Part shown: piece by piece, positions 25,984-34,370 of the stretch
How the letters are laid out: each line of letters begins with the position of its first letter
How positions within the stretch are numbered: position 1 is the stretch's first letter
From: an uncultured Clostridia bacterium
Lineage (GTDB): Bacteria; Bacillota; Clostridia; TANB77; CAG-508
Direction: 5' to 3'
Assembly: GCA_934121885.1 (NCBI GenBank)
Contig: CAKOVH010000004.1
Location: 37,629-101,628 of the forward strand
Length of the DNA: 64,000 bases
Notes under the pieces: model-generated
Database searches by the model: none
Told to the model about the DNA's origin: nothing
What the model saw: only the letters and a program-made list of their open reading frames with translations
Made by a program: the position numbers and the translations under genes

Positions 25984-26040
25984 AGAGGTTTAGCCTCTTT
26001 ATGGCTTATCTTAAGACTTGCTTATGCCAAGTCTTTTATT
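25984..26040 (+). promoter_or_regulatory. Attenuator-like leader hairpins before the sigma gene
   Basis: Two hairpins lie in the leader: AGAGG...CCTCT (25984-25998) and AAGACTTG...CAAGTCTT (26013-26035) followed by TTATT. The second resembles a weak intrinsic terminator placed upstream of the ribosome site, which suggests control of readthrough. I could not match it to a known riboswitch or T-box. Confidence 0.4.
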
Positions 26041-26072
26041 ATAAATGTAAAATCTATGAAGGAGGTGGTTGT

Positions 26073-26603
26073 TTGGAGGATCTTGTGAAAAGAGCTAAAA
26101 AAGGTGACTCAGAAGCCTTTACAAATTTAATTCTTAGTATAAGAAATGATTTGTATAAATTATCTAAAGCTAGACTGTCGAATGAAGATGACATTCAAGA
26201 TGTAATACAAGAAACAATGATAGAAGCATATCAAAAGCTTTATCAATTAAGAGATGTTTCAAAATTTAAGTTTTGGATAATTCGTATCTTAATTAATAAT
26301 TGCAATAAAAAATATAATAAATCTAAAAAGGAAGATATTTTAAACGAACCATATGAAGAATCAAATTATCCAGTAAATTGCGATAATATGGATATTGTTG
26401 AAAACACGCTCGATTTTTATAAGTTAATTTCTCCATTAGATTCTGATGAAAGACTCATTATAATACTTTACTATAATGAGAACTACACAACTAAAGAAAT
26501 AAGCAAAATATTATCAATGAAAGAAAACACTGTAAAAAGTAAATTATTTAGAGCAAAAGATAAAATTAAAAATAATTGTAAAGGAGGTATAAAATATGGA
26601 TAG
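26073..26603 (+). CDS. ECF-type RNA polymerase sigma factor
   Basis: The sequence shows sigma region 2 (about residues 5-75: AKKGDSEAFTNLILSIRNDLY, DDIQDVIQETMIEAYQKL, FKFWIIRILINNCNKKY) and region 4 (about 115-170: LDSDERLIIILYYNENYTTKEISKILSMKENTVKSKLFRAKDKIK) with a helix-turn-helix. It would direct polymerase to extracytoplasmic-stress-type promoters. The start is a TTG at 26073 with AAGGAGG about 7 bases upstream; the frame is open for 24 more codons but lacks any site. The final codons overlap the anti-sigma gene by 8 bases, as in many sigma/anti-sigma pairs. Confidence 0.92.
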   Translation: MEDLVKRAKKGDSEAFTNLILSIRNDLYKLSKARLSNEDDIQDVIQETMIEAYQKLYQLRDVSKFKFWIIRILINNCNKKYNKSKKEDILNEPYEESNYPVNCDNMDIVENTLDFYKLISPLDSDERLIIILYYNENYTTKEISKILSMKENTVKSKLFRAKDKIKNNCKGGIKYG

Positions 26604-27819
26604 TTTAGACCAATATATACAAGGCGTTGTTACCAAAGAAATTTATGAGCCTGAAAATTACATAAGAACAATACAAAATTCCCTTGATACAAATGATTGT
26701 CATCACAAATACTTTAATCTTTATAAAGTTGCAATTATAGTAATATGCTTACTATGTACATCTGGTATAGCTTATGCTACATACAATTATGTAAAAAATA
26801 ACTTTAACCGTAGAAAAGGTATAGAAACTGCAATTAATAACGGATATATTATGAATGTTGATGGTGAACCTATAACTTCAAATGATGTTAGTTTAAAGAT
26901 AAATCAAATTCTACTTGATGATTATAACTTAGACATTAGTTTTGGTCTTGAGTTTAAAAATATGGAAATACCTGATAATGTGCAAGCTGTTGAATTTGAA
27001 AATATTCTAATAGCTGATGAGAATAATAATATTCTTTATCATTTAGGAAGTAGAGATATTTTTGATAAATTTGTAAAATCAAATAATCTAAATGTAGAGT
27101 ACAGAAAGTATTCTGATAATTATATTAATTCGAATTCAAGTAATAAGTCTAATTGTACTAACTCAAATAATTATAATTTAGTGTATAATATTTCTGTAAA
27201 TAATGGAACTTTTCCTAAAAGCAATTCATTACATATCTATATAGAAAATGTCGTTCTACGTATGGAGAATGATAATAGTGTTATTAATGCTAATTGGAAT
27301 TTAACCTCTTCTTTGTCATCATTTTTTCAAAATAGAGATACTGTAAATTATACTTATGTAAGTAATGAAGATAATGATATTATTAGTGTTACTGCAACCA
27401 CATATACAACTGGTACTGACCTTAGACTTGAGATGAAGATACCGACTAGTGAAACAGAAATAGAAGACTTAAAAGAATTAATAAGAAATACAAAGAATTC
27501 TAAAAATTCTTATGATACTCAAAATACAGAGTATTATAATGGAGATTATATTACCGAAAATGAAAGGTATATCTATACTGAAATTAAACGTATCTATAAT
27601 TCTATTAGTAATATTTATATTAAAAATTCTAAAGGAGAAAAGTTCAACATTACCAACAATACAAATGCGAACGATAAAATCTATAGATCAATAGAAAAAG
27701 ATTATATTTTATATACTTGTACATTTGATATGACTATTTATAATTGTTCGGATAATATTTCATTGCATTTTGACTATAATAATGAGGAGTATATCTTACC
27801 ATTATCTACATTAAATTAA
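26596..27819 (+). CDS. Membrane-anchored anti-sigma factor with DUF4179-like domain
   Basis: A short cytoplasmic N-terminus (about 44 residues) that would hold the sigma factor is followed by one membrane helix (about 46-66, KVAIIVICLLCTSGIAYATY) and a large extracellular beta-rich region of about 330 residues. The arrangement and the overlap with the sigma gene fit the anti-sigma proteins annotated with DUF4179. The outer domain is Asn- and Ser-rich (NSNSSNKSNCTNSNN near 180) with a pair of further repeats of polar residues. Its strong ribosome site AAAGGAGG lies within the sigma stop region. The signal sensed is unknown. Confidence 0.85.
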   Translation: MDSLDQYIQGVVTKEIYEPENYIRTIQNSLDTNDCHHKYFNLYKVAIIVICLLCTSGIAYATYNYVKNNFNRRKGIETAINNGYIMNVDGEPITSNDVSLKINQILLDDYNLDISFGLEFKNMEIPDNVQAVEFENILIADENNNILYHLGSRDIFDKFVKSNNLNVEYRKYSDNYINSNSSNKSNCTNSNNYNLVYNISVNNGTFPKSNSLHIYIENVVLRMENDNSVINANWNLTSSLSSFFQNRDTVNYTYVSNEDNDIISVTATTYTTGTDLRLEMKIPTSETEIEDLKELIRNTKNSKNSYDTQNTEYYNGDYITENERYIYTEIKRIYNSISNIYIKNSKGEKFNITNNTNANDKIYRSIEKDYILYTCTFDMTIYNCSDNISLHFDYNNEEYILPLSTLN

Positions 27820-27833
27820 ATAATATATTAGCA

Positions 27834-27866
27834 AAAGACGTGTCTTTAATAGACACGCCTTTTTTA
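27834..27866 (+). terminator. Terminator of the sigma/anti-sigma operon
   Basis: CGTGTCT (27839-27845) and AGACACG (27851-27857) are followed by a run of Ts. Confidence 0.9.
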
Positions 27867-27889
27867 CAAGAACAAATAAGCTTTATTTC

Positions 27890-28381
27890 TCATCCTAATG
27901 AATAATTTAAGGATATCTTTGCTTCTGTCGAAGGAGTCGAAGTATAATACGTATAAATCTGTATCTTCTGTCCCTTCGTGACATTCAAATCTATTATGTA
28001 ATACTGGTGATTATATGACGAACCAGTTGTATAGTCCGTTGCAAGTACAGAGCCTGTGTAGGCATCACGTATCTGCACACAAATCTGCCAGTATTTACTG
28101 CTACTGCACTCCGCTGTACCAAATAGCGAAAAAGATCCAGACGCCCCCATAGTCTTTACGGGTGTCATGTTGTTTCCTTCCAGGTAAAAATCTCCAATAC
28201 AACCGGTTCCCGCATACAGCGTTTCCGTTCCCGCTCTTGCCACGGCATCAGTTGTTACATCAGCCGTAAGCGCTGCCGCCGTCGTTGTTTCTTCTGCATA
28301 GGACATGCCTGTAAGGCACATAGCTGAGAGCACCGCTAAAAGGATGCTCGCAAGTTTCCGCATGAACGATTTCATTTTCAT
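27890..28381 (-). CDS. Small secreted protein, unusually GC-rich for this window
   Basis: A clear signal peptide (MKMKSFMRKLASILLAVLSA, then CLTGMSYA and a cut near AEE) leads to a 163-residue exported protein. The mature part is Thr/Ala-rich at first and then a beta-sandwich-like stretch with aromatic and Gly-Ser segments (ASGSFSLFGTAECSSSKYW, TDYTTGSSYNHQYYIIDLNVTKGQKIQIYTYY). I do not recognise the family. The ATG at 28381 has GAGGAGG 7 bases upstream. Its codons use G and C far more than any neighbour, including CCG, GCC and ACG, which strongly suggests recent transfer from a higher-GC relative. Confidence 0.8.
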   Translation of the reverse strand: MKMKSFMRKLASILLAVLSAMCLTGMSYAEETTTAAALTADVTTDAVARAGTETLYAGTGCIGDFYLEGNNMTPVKTMGASGSFSLFGTAECSSSKYWQICVQIRDAYTGSVLATDYTTGSSYNHQYYIIDLNVTKGQKIQIYTYYTSTPSTEAKISLNYSLG

Positions 28382-28444
28382 AGTAATCCTCCTCATTGTT
28401 TGTGGTTCATAGGGTTCCTTAGCTTATTTGACCTTGTATATCTA

Positions 28445-28470
28445 AAATTAGAGGTATTCACCTCTAATTT
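28445..28470. repeat. Perfect 11-base inverted repeat
   Basis: AAATTAGAGGT and ACCTCTAATTT flank ATTC, between the divergent secreted-protein and Spo0A-like genes. With no T-run on plus it is more likely an operator or leader hairpin than a terminator. Confidence 0.5.
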
Positions 28471-28615
28471 AAGACAAAGTATAAATAGAATATGGCTGTA
28501 TTCTACTATTTTTTTCTATTTTTCGACACTAAGTTGTAGCAAGTTACAAAATTTTATTTTTTTGCAACTTTTTGCTATATCATTTGTATCTATATAAATG
28601 GAGGAGATGATACAA

Positions 28616-29362
28616 ATGTTAAATATATTAATAGCCGATAGTAATATAGATTACGCAATAAACTTAATGTCGCATATTAATTCATTATCAGATAATATAA
28701 GAGTAATCAATATTACTTTGGACGGAAAGGAAACATTAAACTTTTTAAATGATGTAAATAATTCTGTAGATATTGTGTTGTTAGATTACAATACACCTAT
28801 GTATAATGCAATGGAAATATTAGATAAAGTTTCTGAAAAACAACAAAATAAATATCAAAAATCTTTTATTATTACTTCTGATAATCCAAAAATTATAGAA
28901 AAGCTAAACTCTACTAACAATAACTTAATATATACTTGTCTTTCTAGAGAATTAGATGTGTCTGAAATAGTTTCTTATATCAACGATGTAATTGTTTGTA
29001 AAAGACTTCAAGATAATGTTAATTCATTAAGACCATCTATTCAAAGTGAACTACTTTACCTTGGATATGATTTCTCTCATAAAGGTACTCAATATTTATT
29101 AGACATTATTAACATGATATATTTGCGTGGAGAATCTTTATTAGAAAATTTAAATAAACTTGTTTACCCAGTTATTGCTAGAAAATATCATCAATCTTGC
29201 AATAATATAAAGTGTAATGTTATCCGTTCAACTGAATATATGTATTATAATTGTGACGAAAAGAAACTTTTAGAATATTTTTCATTTTGTGAACCCGCAA
29301 AACCAAATATGAAAACTGTTATTAATGCAGTCATCACAAAAATTAATACTGCATCTGCATAA
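28616..29362 (+). CDS. Divergent Spo0A-like response regulator
   Basis: The N-terminal receiver domain (about 1-115) has phosphoacceptor Asp57 in DIVLLDYNTP. The C-terminal half (about 140-245) follows the Spo0A DNA-binding plan: LLYLGYDFSHKGTQYLLDIINMIY corresponds to the LHxIGVPAHIKGYxYL helix region, then LLENLNKLVYPVIARKY corresponds to the TKxLYPxIAKKY segment. The residues that would read the 0A box (NNIKCNVIRSTEYMYYN) differ strongly from the usual VERAIRHAIEVAW. It may recognise another site, or be a paralogue not involved in sporulation. The ATG at 28616 has GGAGGAG 9 bases upstream. It is monocistronic. Confidence 0.85.
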   Translation: MLNILIADSNIDYAINLMSHINSLSDNIRVINITLDGKETLNFLNDVNNSVDIVLLDYNTPMYNAMEILDKVSEKQQNKYQKSFIITSDNPKIIEKLNSTNNNLIYTCLSRELDVSEIVSYINDVIVCKRLQDNVNSLRPSIQSELLYLGYDFSHKGTQYLLDIINMIYLRGESLLENLNKLVYPVIARKYHQSCNNIKCNVIRSTEYMYYNCDEKKLLEYFSFCEPAKPNMKTVINAVITKINTASA

Positions 29363-29389
29363 GTAATTGAATTAATTTACATACAAAAA

Positions 29390-29422
29390 AGGCTGTAGAT
29401 TTAAATATCTACAGTCTTTTTT
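29390..29422 (+). terminator. Terminator of the Spo0A-like gene
   Basis: CTGTAGAT (29393-29400) and ATCTACAG (29407-29414) are followed by TCTTTTTT. Confidence 0.9.
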
Positions 29423-29803
29423 CTTAGAAATATTTGCTATTAGAATATTTCTAAAAGGAATGGAAATATATAATAGTTAAAAAATATAAATGATTTTTGT
29501 CGAATTTCATTATTACATCTGTAACTATTGTAGTTATAAGTCGGTACCATATATTAAATTTATGATTTTATACTTAAGATTTTTCATTCCTTGATGTGAT
29601 TTTCACATAACATTATTATAACATCTTTTTCTACAAATTTCTTTTATTTCGTTGTAACTTATTGTAACTGCTATTTTTCTTCAATTAATCTTCTCTTTTA
29701 TCATACAAATATAACTTATATTCTTTTATTAAAAGTATTTCATTATATATAATTGAATTAAAAATATATAAAACTCACAAATTCTATAATTATAAACAAT
29801 ATT
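29423..29803. other. AT-rich gap without genes
   Basis: About 380 bases between converging genes. The only structure noticed is a short palindrome ATGTGA-TTT-TCACAT at 29594-29608 and two nearby TTGTAACT copies around 29652-29670. No reading frame with a ribosome site was found. Confidence 0.5.
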
Positions 29804-31762
29804 TTATTGTATAGTATTTGTTGTAGGTGTAGTAGGAGTTGTTGTTGCCGGTGTAGTTTCTGGTGTAGTAGGAGTTGTAGGAGTACTTGGTTCTGTAGGA
29901 GTTGTAGGCGTACTTGGTGTTGTTGGAGTAGATGGGGTTGCCACCTTCTTTTTTGTTCCTCTTCTAATAATTGTTTGCATTGCATCATATGTATCTCTTG
30001 AAAGTAATGTTTTAGATACAACTTTACCATTTAATTTTAATATTCTGTATGCCTCACTTTGGCAACCATTATGTCCAGATTGCTCTACAACTTCTTTTCC
30101 CTCTTCTAATGAACTATCTTCTATATATTTTGTAGTATTCGGAATATATGATAATACTTTTGATTGTATAACAACCTCATATTCTGTTTCTTCCTTTATA
30201 CCATATATACTTATTTTAGCCACACCACTTTTAGCTGATGCTACTATTTTTATAGGATATGTTCTTGTATTTTTAAATTTAAAGTCTAAACTTGGCCATG
30301 CAACTGTAGCATCTCTACTTGCTGCTACGTACCCTGTTTCGAATTGATGGTTACTTCTATCTACTATTTCTAAGTTTGCAAGTAGTGCTGTGTTATATAA
30401 TGTAGAAGATATTTGGCAAATTCCCCCTCCTACTGATTGTATAACTTTTCCACCTGCATATGCTCCTGCTTCCTTATATCCTGCTGCAATTGTTCTTTCT
30501 CCTACAACCTTGTTGTAGGAAAATGTTTCACCAGGCATTAAAACTGTTCCATTTACTTTTTTAGCTGCAATCGATAAATTGTTGCTTCTGTTATAATTAC
30601 TTGCATCATATCTAGTTGTATATGTAGATATTAAATCTGGGAAAGCTTCTTCTCCCAAATTTTTTATAGTCTTTTTTGGTATTGTTATTTTCAAAGGTAT
30701 AGTATATTCTTCCTTGTCTTCTTCTATTAGCTTTTGTGCTTCTTCAATTGATATTTTAAAATCTACACCATTTACATGTGGATGAACTGTTGTAGGATTT
30801 TTTGATACATATGCATCTTGTGGTTCTTTGTAGATTTCTTCTTTAATTTTATTTAAGTCTATAGCATCTGCTTCAACTGTTTCTACTGGAATTGTAACAA
30901 TTTCATTTTTATTTAATATGTTTTCTAATTGTTTGAAAATGATTTCTTTTATTTCTGCTTCTTTTATTTTTAAACCAGCTTTGCCTTTTACTATTATTAA
31001 GTTTTCATCTTCTATATAATAGTTGCTTTGTTTAACAGCTCCTGGTATTTTTGCAGATACATCTTGCAATTTACTGCTAAATAGTTTTTCATCATAATTA
31101 ATCTGAATATCAATATTCTTTTTAAATAATTTAGCAAATAATATGCTATAATTATTTACTATAATATTTCCATCTCTTCCTATGTTATATGCTTGTGCAA
31201 CTGCTTTTTCTACATCATAGCTTATATTAAACTGGTTACCATTTATAGATGTTTCAAATTCCTCATATTTTAAACTTATATCTTCTGATGCTTTATTCTC
31301 AGTTAATTCTTGTAATTTCTTTGTTGCTTCTTCTTTTCCGAATCCCGAAACATCAATCCCCATAATGCTTATTCCTGACATAATTTTGTCATTATTTATA
31401 TTTAATAAAGCAAATATTACTGAAAATAAAAGAATTATGCATATAAGTACTGTTGAAACTATAATTGGCACTATTTTCTTATTCTTTTTACCTTTAATGT
31501 ATGTTGCACCTTCTTTAACATTTTCGATTGGCTGGGTTTCATAGTCTTCCTTTTCTTCTGTCTTATTTTCTTCTTTTACTATTTCTTCGTCTTTTACTTC
31601 ATCATCTTTTATTTCATCATTTTTTAATTCTTCATTTATTGTTTCTTGTTTTTCCTCGTTTAAATCGCTTTTATCTTCCTCTTTAATTTTCCCTATTTCT
31701 TCAGTAAACTCCTCTTGTTTTTTATCTTTTTGGTTTTTTACCTTTTTTTCTTTATCCCCCAT
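29804..31762 (-). CDS. VanW family protein with YoaR-like domains and Thr-Pro tail
   Basis: A 652-residue protein with a highly charged N-terminal cytoplasmic segment (about 1-95, Lys/Glu repeats), one membrane helix (about 98-122), two putative peptidoglycan-binding-4-like domains (about 140-370), the VanW core (NRSNNLSIAAKKVNGTVLMPGETFSYNKVVGERT, GGKVIQSVGGGICQISSTLYNTALLA, NHQFETGYV), a G5-like domain (about 525-590) and a tail of TPTTPS-type repeats. VanW proteins are linked to the cell wall, but their activity is not established. AAGGAG precedes the ATG. The repeat tail would span or bind the wall. It is a single gene. Confidence 0.92.
   Translation of the reverse strand: MGDKEKKVKNQKDKKQEEFTEEIGKIKEEDKSDLNEEKQETINEELKNDEIKDDEVKDEEIVKEENKTEEKEDYETQPIENVKEGATYIKGKKNKKIVPIIVSTVLICIILLFSVIFALLNINNDKIMSGISIMGIDVSGFGKEEATKKLQELTENKASEDISLKYEEFETSINGNQFNISYDVEKAVAQAYNIGRDGNIIVNNYSILFAKLFKKNIDIQINYDEKLFSSKLQDVSAKIPGAVKQSNYYIEDENLIIVKGKAGLKIKEAEIKEIIFKQLENILNKNEIVTIPVETVEADAIDLNKIKEEIYKEPQDAYVSKNPTTVHPHVNGVDFKISIEEAQKLIEEDKEEYTIPLKITIPKKTIKNLGEEAFPDLISTYTTRYDASNYNRSNNLSIAAKKVNGTVLMPGETFSYNKVVGERTIAAGYKEAGAYAGGKVIQSVGGGICQISSTLYNTALLANLEIVDRSNHQFETGYVAASRDATVAWPSLDFKFKNTRTYPIKIVASAKSGVAKISIYGIKEETEYEVVIQSKVLSYIPNTTKYIEDSSLEEGKEVVEQSGHNGCQSEAYRILKLNGKVVSKTLLSRDTYDAMQTIIRRGTKKKVATPSTPTTPSTPTTPTEPSTPTTPTTPETTPATTTPTTPTTNTIQ
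29818..29945. repeat. Short tandem repeats coding the Thr-Pro tail
   Basis: Degenerate units of GTAGGAGT / GGTGTAGT (plus strand) encode the T-P-S/T repeats at the end of the VanW protein. Such tracts change length easily. Confidence 0.8.
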
Positions 31763-31937
31763 ATTTTTCTCCTTTTATACATTGTATACTTTTGTATGAA
31801 ATAATATTACCACAATTTAATTCGATTTACAATATCATTTTTCGTTTGTTTTTTACAAAAAAATACTAATTATACTAGACATTTATTTTATTTTTCGATA
31901 TAATGATGGAAAATATTGAAAAAGAGGTAGGTTGCGT

Positions 31938-32525
31938 ATGATCGGGGATATGATAGCAAGAATACGTAAAGAAAAAAAAGTGTCTAAAACTGACCTTGCA
32001 AAAGAGACAAATATAAATATTGGACATCTTACACATATAGAAAAAGGGGAAAGAAATCCAAGTCATAAAGCTTTAAAGAGTATCTGTAAAGCTTTAGAAG
32101 TTCCTTATCAACCTTTAATGTATACATATGATAAATATTTAACAGATGACCAAGAATACTACAAAGCTCCAAATCATATGGCATATAATAAAGTTTTAGC
32201 TGTTGACTCTATAAATTCTTTTATGGAATGTCCTGCTATTCTTCCAAGTGCTGCTCTTGCTGTGAAAATTCCTGACAACTCAATGGAGCCAAAGCTTGTA
32301 AAAGATGTATATGCATATGTAGAACTTAACTCTCCTCTTAATAATCGTGACATAGGTATTTTTGAATACGAAGGTAAAGTACTTATTAGAAGGTTTATTG
32401 TAAGAAGAGATAAACTGGTATTAAGACCTGAAAATAAAGAATTCGAGGAAATATCACTTTCTTCAAGAGATGATTTTACAATCATAGGTAAAATTATTGG
32501 AACAAATGATGGACTTGTTTTATAA
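31938..32525 (+). CDS. XRE-family regulator with S24 (LexA-like) C-terminal domain
   Basis: An N-terminal helix-turn-helix (about 1-65: MIARIRKEKKVSKTDLAKETNINIGHLTHIEKGERNPS) is joined to an S24 peptidase-like fold (about 95-190) with VKIPDNSMEP holding Ser115. In the cleaving relatives a lysine follows in a VxVKR segment; here the matching stretch KVLIRRF has Arg151. The self-cleavage dyad is therefore probably lost and the protein would act as a plain repressor. The ATG at 31938 has AGAGGT about 9 bases upstream; a TTG two codons earlier is an alternative. No phage genes are near it. Confidence 0.88.
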   Translation: MIGDMIARIRKEKKVSKTDLAKETNINIGHLTHIEKGERNPSHKALKSICKALEVPYQPLMYTYDKYLTDDQEYYKAPNHMAYNKVLAVDSINSFMECPAILPSAALAVKIPDNSMEPKLVKDVYAYVELNSPLNNRDIGIFEYEGKVLIRRFIVRRDKLVLRPENKEFEEISLSSRDDFTIIGKIIGTNDGLVL

Positions 32526-32632
32526 TTTTTTACATTTTTATGATGAATTTTGTAAAAAACTATTGAATATTTTTTTTATTAATAATATAATTTATATACT
32601 AAATTAAACAAGAGATAAACAAGGAGAAAAAA

Positions 32633-33097
32633 ATGGAATTAGTAAAAAATATTTTCTTTAACACAGATAAATTAGTAGAAAATACAAGTGTCAAAATTTC
32701 ATATACAGGTAAACTTTTTCAAGATAATTGTGAAGAAGTTTATATTCATTATGGTTTTGGATTGAATTGGGATAATTTAAACGAAATAAAAATGCTTAAA
32801 TCAGAACTTGGATACCAAGCAGAAATTGAATTAATTTCTGGCGATACATTAAATTTCTGTTTTAGAGATGCTAATAATATTTGGGATAATAACAATGGAG
32901 CAAATTATATTTTCCCTATTGAAAAAGTAGAACTTGCATTAGTTGTACAAGAGCCAACTACAATTGCATCTCCTAGAAAACTTAGAAAAACTTATTTATG
33001 GAGTAAAAAAGTTAGACTTGCTGTTTATAAAATTATTACTTATTTACCAAAAATTATTTCAGGAAATTATAAAAGAAAAATTAATACAGATGAATAA
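32633..33097 (+). CDS. CBM25-like carbohydrate-binding protein
   Basis: The segment VKISYTGKLFQDNCEEVYIHYGFGLNW, then DTLNFCFRDANNIWDNNNGANYIFPI, has the pattern of starch-binding family 25 modules. Here the module stands alone in a 154-residue protein without a signal peptide, and has a basic C-terminal tail (about 115-154). A stand-alone cytoplasmic glycogen-binding or regulatory role is a guess. AAGGAG precedes the ATG. Its own terminator follows. No amylase gene is in the window. Confidence 0.75.
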   Translation: MELVKNIFFNTDKLVENTSVKISYTGKLFQDNCEEVYIHYGFGLNWDNLNEIKMLKSELGYQAEIELISGDTLNFCFRDANNIWDNNNGANYIFPIEKVELALVVQEPTTIASPRKLRKTYLWSKKVRLAVYKIITYLPKIISGNYKRKINTDE

Positions 33098-33127
33098 AAG
33101 AGTTCTCTTAAAAAGAGAACTTTTTTA
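33097..33127 (+). terminator. Terminator of the CBM25-like gene
   Basis: AGTTCTCTT (33101-33109) and AAGAGAACT (33113-33121) are followed by Ts, immediately after the stop. Confidence 0.9.
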
Positions 33128-33189
33128 TTTGAATTATATAATGTAGATTTTAATTTAGTCTCATATATTTAATAAATTAATTTTTTCTA

Positions 33190-33945
33190 TTATATTAACC
33201 ATCCGCCATTAATAGAAATTACTTGTCCTGTTGTATATTCATCTTTTATAAGCCATTCTACGCACCTTGCAATATCTACTTTTTTTCCTATTTTATTTAA
33301 TGGAATATCTTCTATAATATCTTTAATTTCTTTATCAGTATATGTTTTGTTCATATCTGTATCTATTATACCTGGGGCTATGCTGTTTACTCTTATATTT
33401 GAAGGACCTACTTCCTTTGCTAAAGCTTTTGTCATTCCATCTATACCAGCCTTTGCCACACTATAATGAACCTCACATGATGAGCCTGTAACTCCCCATA
33501 TTGATGATATATTAATGATTAAACCTTCTTTTCTGCTAATCATATTTTTTATAGCCTCTTGGGTACAATAAAAGGCTGATGTTAAATTAGTTTGTATCAT
33601 ATTATTCCAGTCTTCATCTGTTAAATCTGTAAAAAGCTTTGCTTGAGATATTCCGGCATTATTAATTAATACATCTATCTTTCCAAATTTATTTATTGCA
33701 AAATCTATAATTTTTTTTACTTCTTCCCTTTTAGATACATCTGCTTTAAATATTTCTATATTAATATTATTTTTTTGCAAATCTTCTTTTATCTTTTTAG
33801 CTTCATTTTCTGATTTATTATAATTTAAAATTACTCTATAGTTATCCCTAGCAAGTTTTTTTACTATTTCTGCTCCTATTCCTCTTGATCCTCCAGTTAC
33901 TACTATAACTTTATTTACTATATTTTTTTCTGCTTCTTCTTCCAT
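33190..33945 (-). CDS. SDR family oxidoreductase, FabG-like
   Basis: A classical short-chain dehydrogenase with TGGSRGIG (NAD(P) binding, about 18-25), NNAG (about 91-94), the catalytic Ser in INISSIWG, and YSVAK (Tyr and Lys of the YxxxK pair), ending in a GGWLI-type C-terminus. The 251-residue length is normal. It is closest in pattern to 3-oxoacyl-ACP reductases, but there is no fatty-acid operon here, so the substrate is open. Its start overlaps the HNH gene by 35 bases, with AGGAG 12 bases before the ATG. Confidence 0.88.
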   Translation of the reverse strand: MEEEAEKNIVNKVIVVTGGSRGIGAEIVKKLARDNYRVILNYNKSENEAKKIKEDLQKNNINIEIFKADVSKREEVKKIIDFAINKFGKIDVLINNAGISQAKLFTDLTDEDWNNMIQTNLTSAFYCTQEAIKNMISRKEGLIINISSIWGVTGSSCEVHYSVAKAGIDGMTKALAKEVGPSNIRVNSIAPGIIDTDMNKTYTDKEIKDIIEDIPLNKIGKKVDIARCVEWLIKDEYTTGQVISINGGWLI

Positions 33946-34300
33946 TATTAATATTCGCTCCTTTATATGTACTTGTTAATGAATGACAATTTGGACATAA
34001 TAAAATTAAATTTTCTTCTTTATTATTTTTATAATTTCCATCTATATGTTCTATTTCTAATGGAATATTATTAGTATAATTATTTCTTTCACCCCATCCA
34101 CATCTTGCACATTTATTATTATATTTTTTAAATAGATATGTTTTTATATATAAAGAAATTTGATATTCTCCTCTAAGTCCATCTTTTTTATCCATTTTCC
34201 ATTCTTCTATATATTTTTTATATTCATACTCTTTCTGACATGTATTATTGCAGAACTTATTTCTTTTATTAATTTGTTCATTACAATTAAGACACCTCAA
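33911..34300 (-). CDS. Small HNH endonuclease-like protein
   Basis: The 129-residue protein has an N-terminal zinc-knuckle-like pair (CLNCNEQINKRNKFCNNTC) and an HNH core: CARCGWGE, PLEIEHIDGNYKNN and ENLILLCPNCHSLT. These give the metal-binding cysteines and the catalytic His. The start is a TTG with AAGGTG 6 bases upstream. Such small HNH proteins occur in intron, phage and restriction contexts. A tRNA group I intron begins only 70 bases upstream, which is suggestive. The HNH gene is outside the intron and fused by overlap to an SDR gene, so a link is unproven. Confidence 0.85.
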   Translation of the reverse strand: MRCLNCNEQINKRNKFCNNTCQKEYEYKKYIEEWKMDKKDGLRGEYQISLYIKTYLFKKYNNKCARCGWGERNNYTNNIPLEIEHIDGNYKNNKEENLILLCPNCHSLTSTYKGANINNGRRSRKKYSK

Positions 34301-34370
34301 ATTTTCACCTTCTTCTTCATAAAAAACAAAGAACTAAGCAAGTTATACAACAAACCTAGTTCTAAGTAAT

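Noticed and set aside
28400..28597. 65-codon frame upstream of the Spo0A-like gene
   Set aside because: It spans the inverted repeat and leader of the real gene, has no ribosome site, and its composition is not protein-like.
29813..29945. CRISPR-like repeats
   Set aside because: Units are degenerate and only a few bases long, without unique spacers, and code the Thr-Pro tail.
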